64,000 nucleotides of DNA, taken from assembly GCF_018283675.1 (NCBI RefSeq), contig NZ_JAGVRK010000001.1, forward strand, positions 1,984,001-2,048,000, read 5' to 3'. Source of the DNA: Metabacillus flavus (GTDB taxonomy: Bacteria; Bacillota; Bacilli; Bacillales; Bacillaceae). Each line of letters opens with the position of its first letter. The first letter of the stretch is position 1. The position numbers and the translations under genes are program-made. The notes beneath the pieces are model-generated. The model saw only the letters and a program-made list of their open reading frames with translations, was not told where the DNA came from and searched no databases. Shown piece after piece: positions 63,914 through 64,000 of the stretch.

Positions 63914-64000
63914 CGAGAAGCAGGACAGGTGAGATTATTCAGGAGTGTTGCGCAGCGGATCCTCTACTTTGCCCTGCTCATGCAAGCATCCTTATACGAA
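63914..64000. other. Right edge of the window
   Basis: No gene, terminator or repeat is recognisable in the last 87 bases; a feature may continue beyond the window. Confidence 0.3.

Overview
The window looks like chromosomal DNA from an endospore-forming member of the Bacillaceae (Bacillus/Metabacillus-like). The evidence is the moderate G+C, the strong AGGAGG-type ribosome sites, the sigma-A promoters, a gerA-family spore germination operon, and operon orders seen in Bacillus subtilis: hutPHUIG, murQRP-amiE-nagZ-namZ, and a yrhE/yrhD/yrhF/yrhG-like formate gene set. I recognised no rRNA, tRNA, CRISPR array or prophage.

Layout. 1-6.5 kb: the 3' end of parC, a DUF1499 gene, a small two-gene membrane operon, an alanine/Na+ symporter, a FetAB-type ABC pair and trhO. 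6.6-13.6 kb is an accessory patch: a free-standing LAGLIDADG endonuclease-like gene beside a 43-bp palindrome, helD, a join between an ABC ATPase remnant and a decapitated serine recombinase, a WYL regulator and a DJ-1/PfpI protein. 13.8-19.7 kb: an aldo/keto reductase, a tandem-domain cyanophycinase-like gene broken by one -1 frameshift, a second, decayed cyanophycinase-like gene, an acetate transporter with a possible CcpA site, and a MITE-like repeat with 13-bp terminal inverted repeats and a 6-bp target duplication. 19.8-24.1 kb: an OsmC protein and a CstR-type persulfide-stress operon (cstR, DsrE2, TusA-rhodanese, rhodanese-MBL, TusA, TauE) with clear operator-like repeats. 24.2-31 kb: a germinant receptor operon with a sigma-G-like promoter, hemAT and an amino-acid permease. 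31-37 kb: the histidine utilisation operon with a HutP-type leader terminator. 37.3-46.8 kb: a MurNAc recovery operon that also carries mupG. 46.9-51.5 kb: a secreted Xaa-Pro dipeptidyl-peptidase, a TRM11-like methyltransferase, DUF1292 and GIY-YIG genes, and a fasciclin protein.

51.6-63.7 kb is one functional block for formate oxidation and molybdenum cofactor supply. It holds molybdate uptake (modAB, with no modC), cofactor synthesis (moaA, moaD, moaE, mobB, moeA, moeB), a formate/nitrite channel, fdhD, a DUF2294 gene, the large formate dehydrogenase subunit fdhF and a DUF1641 partner. Both the fdhF leader and the channel-gene leader contain a terminator-shaped hairpin between the predicted promoter and the ribosome site, so both look controlled by transcription attenuation. 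This is the best candidate here for something undescribed. The window ends in a 41-bp tandem repeat.

All calls come from reading the sequence; no database search was run. Family names rest on recognised motifs and gene order, and regulatory calls are inferences from sequence shape.
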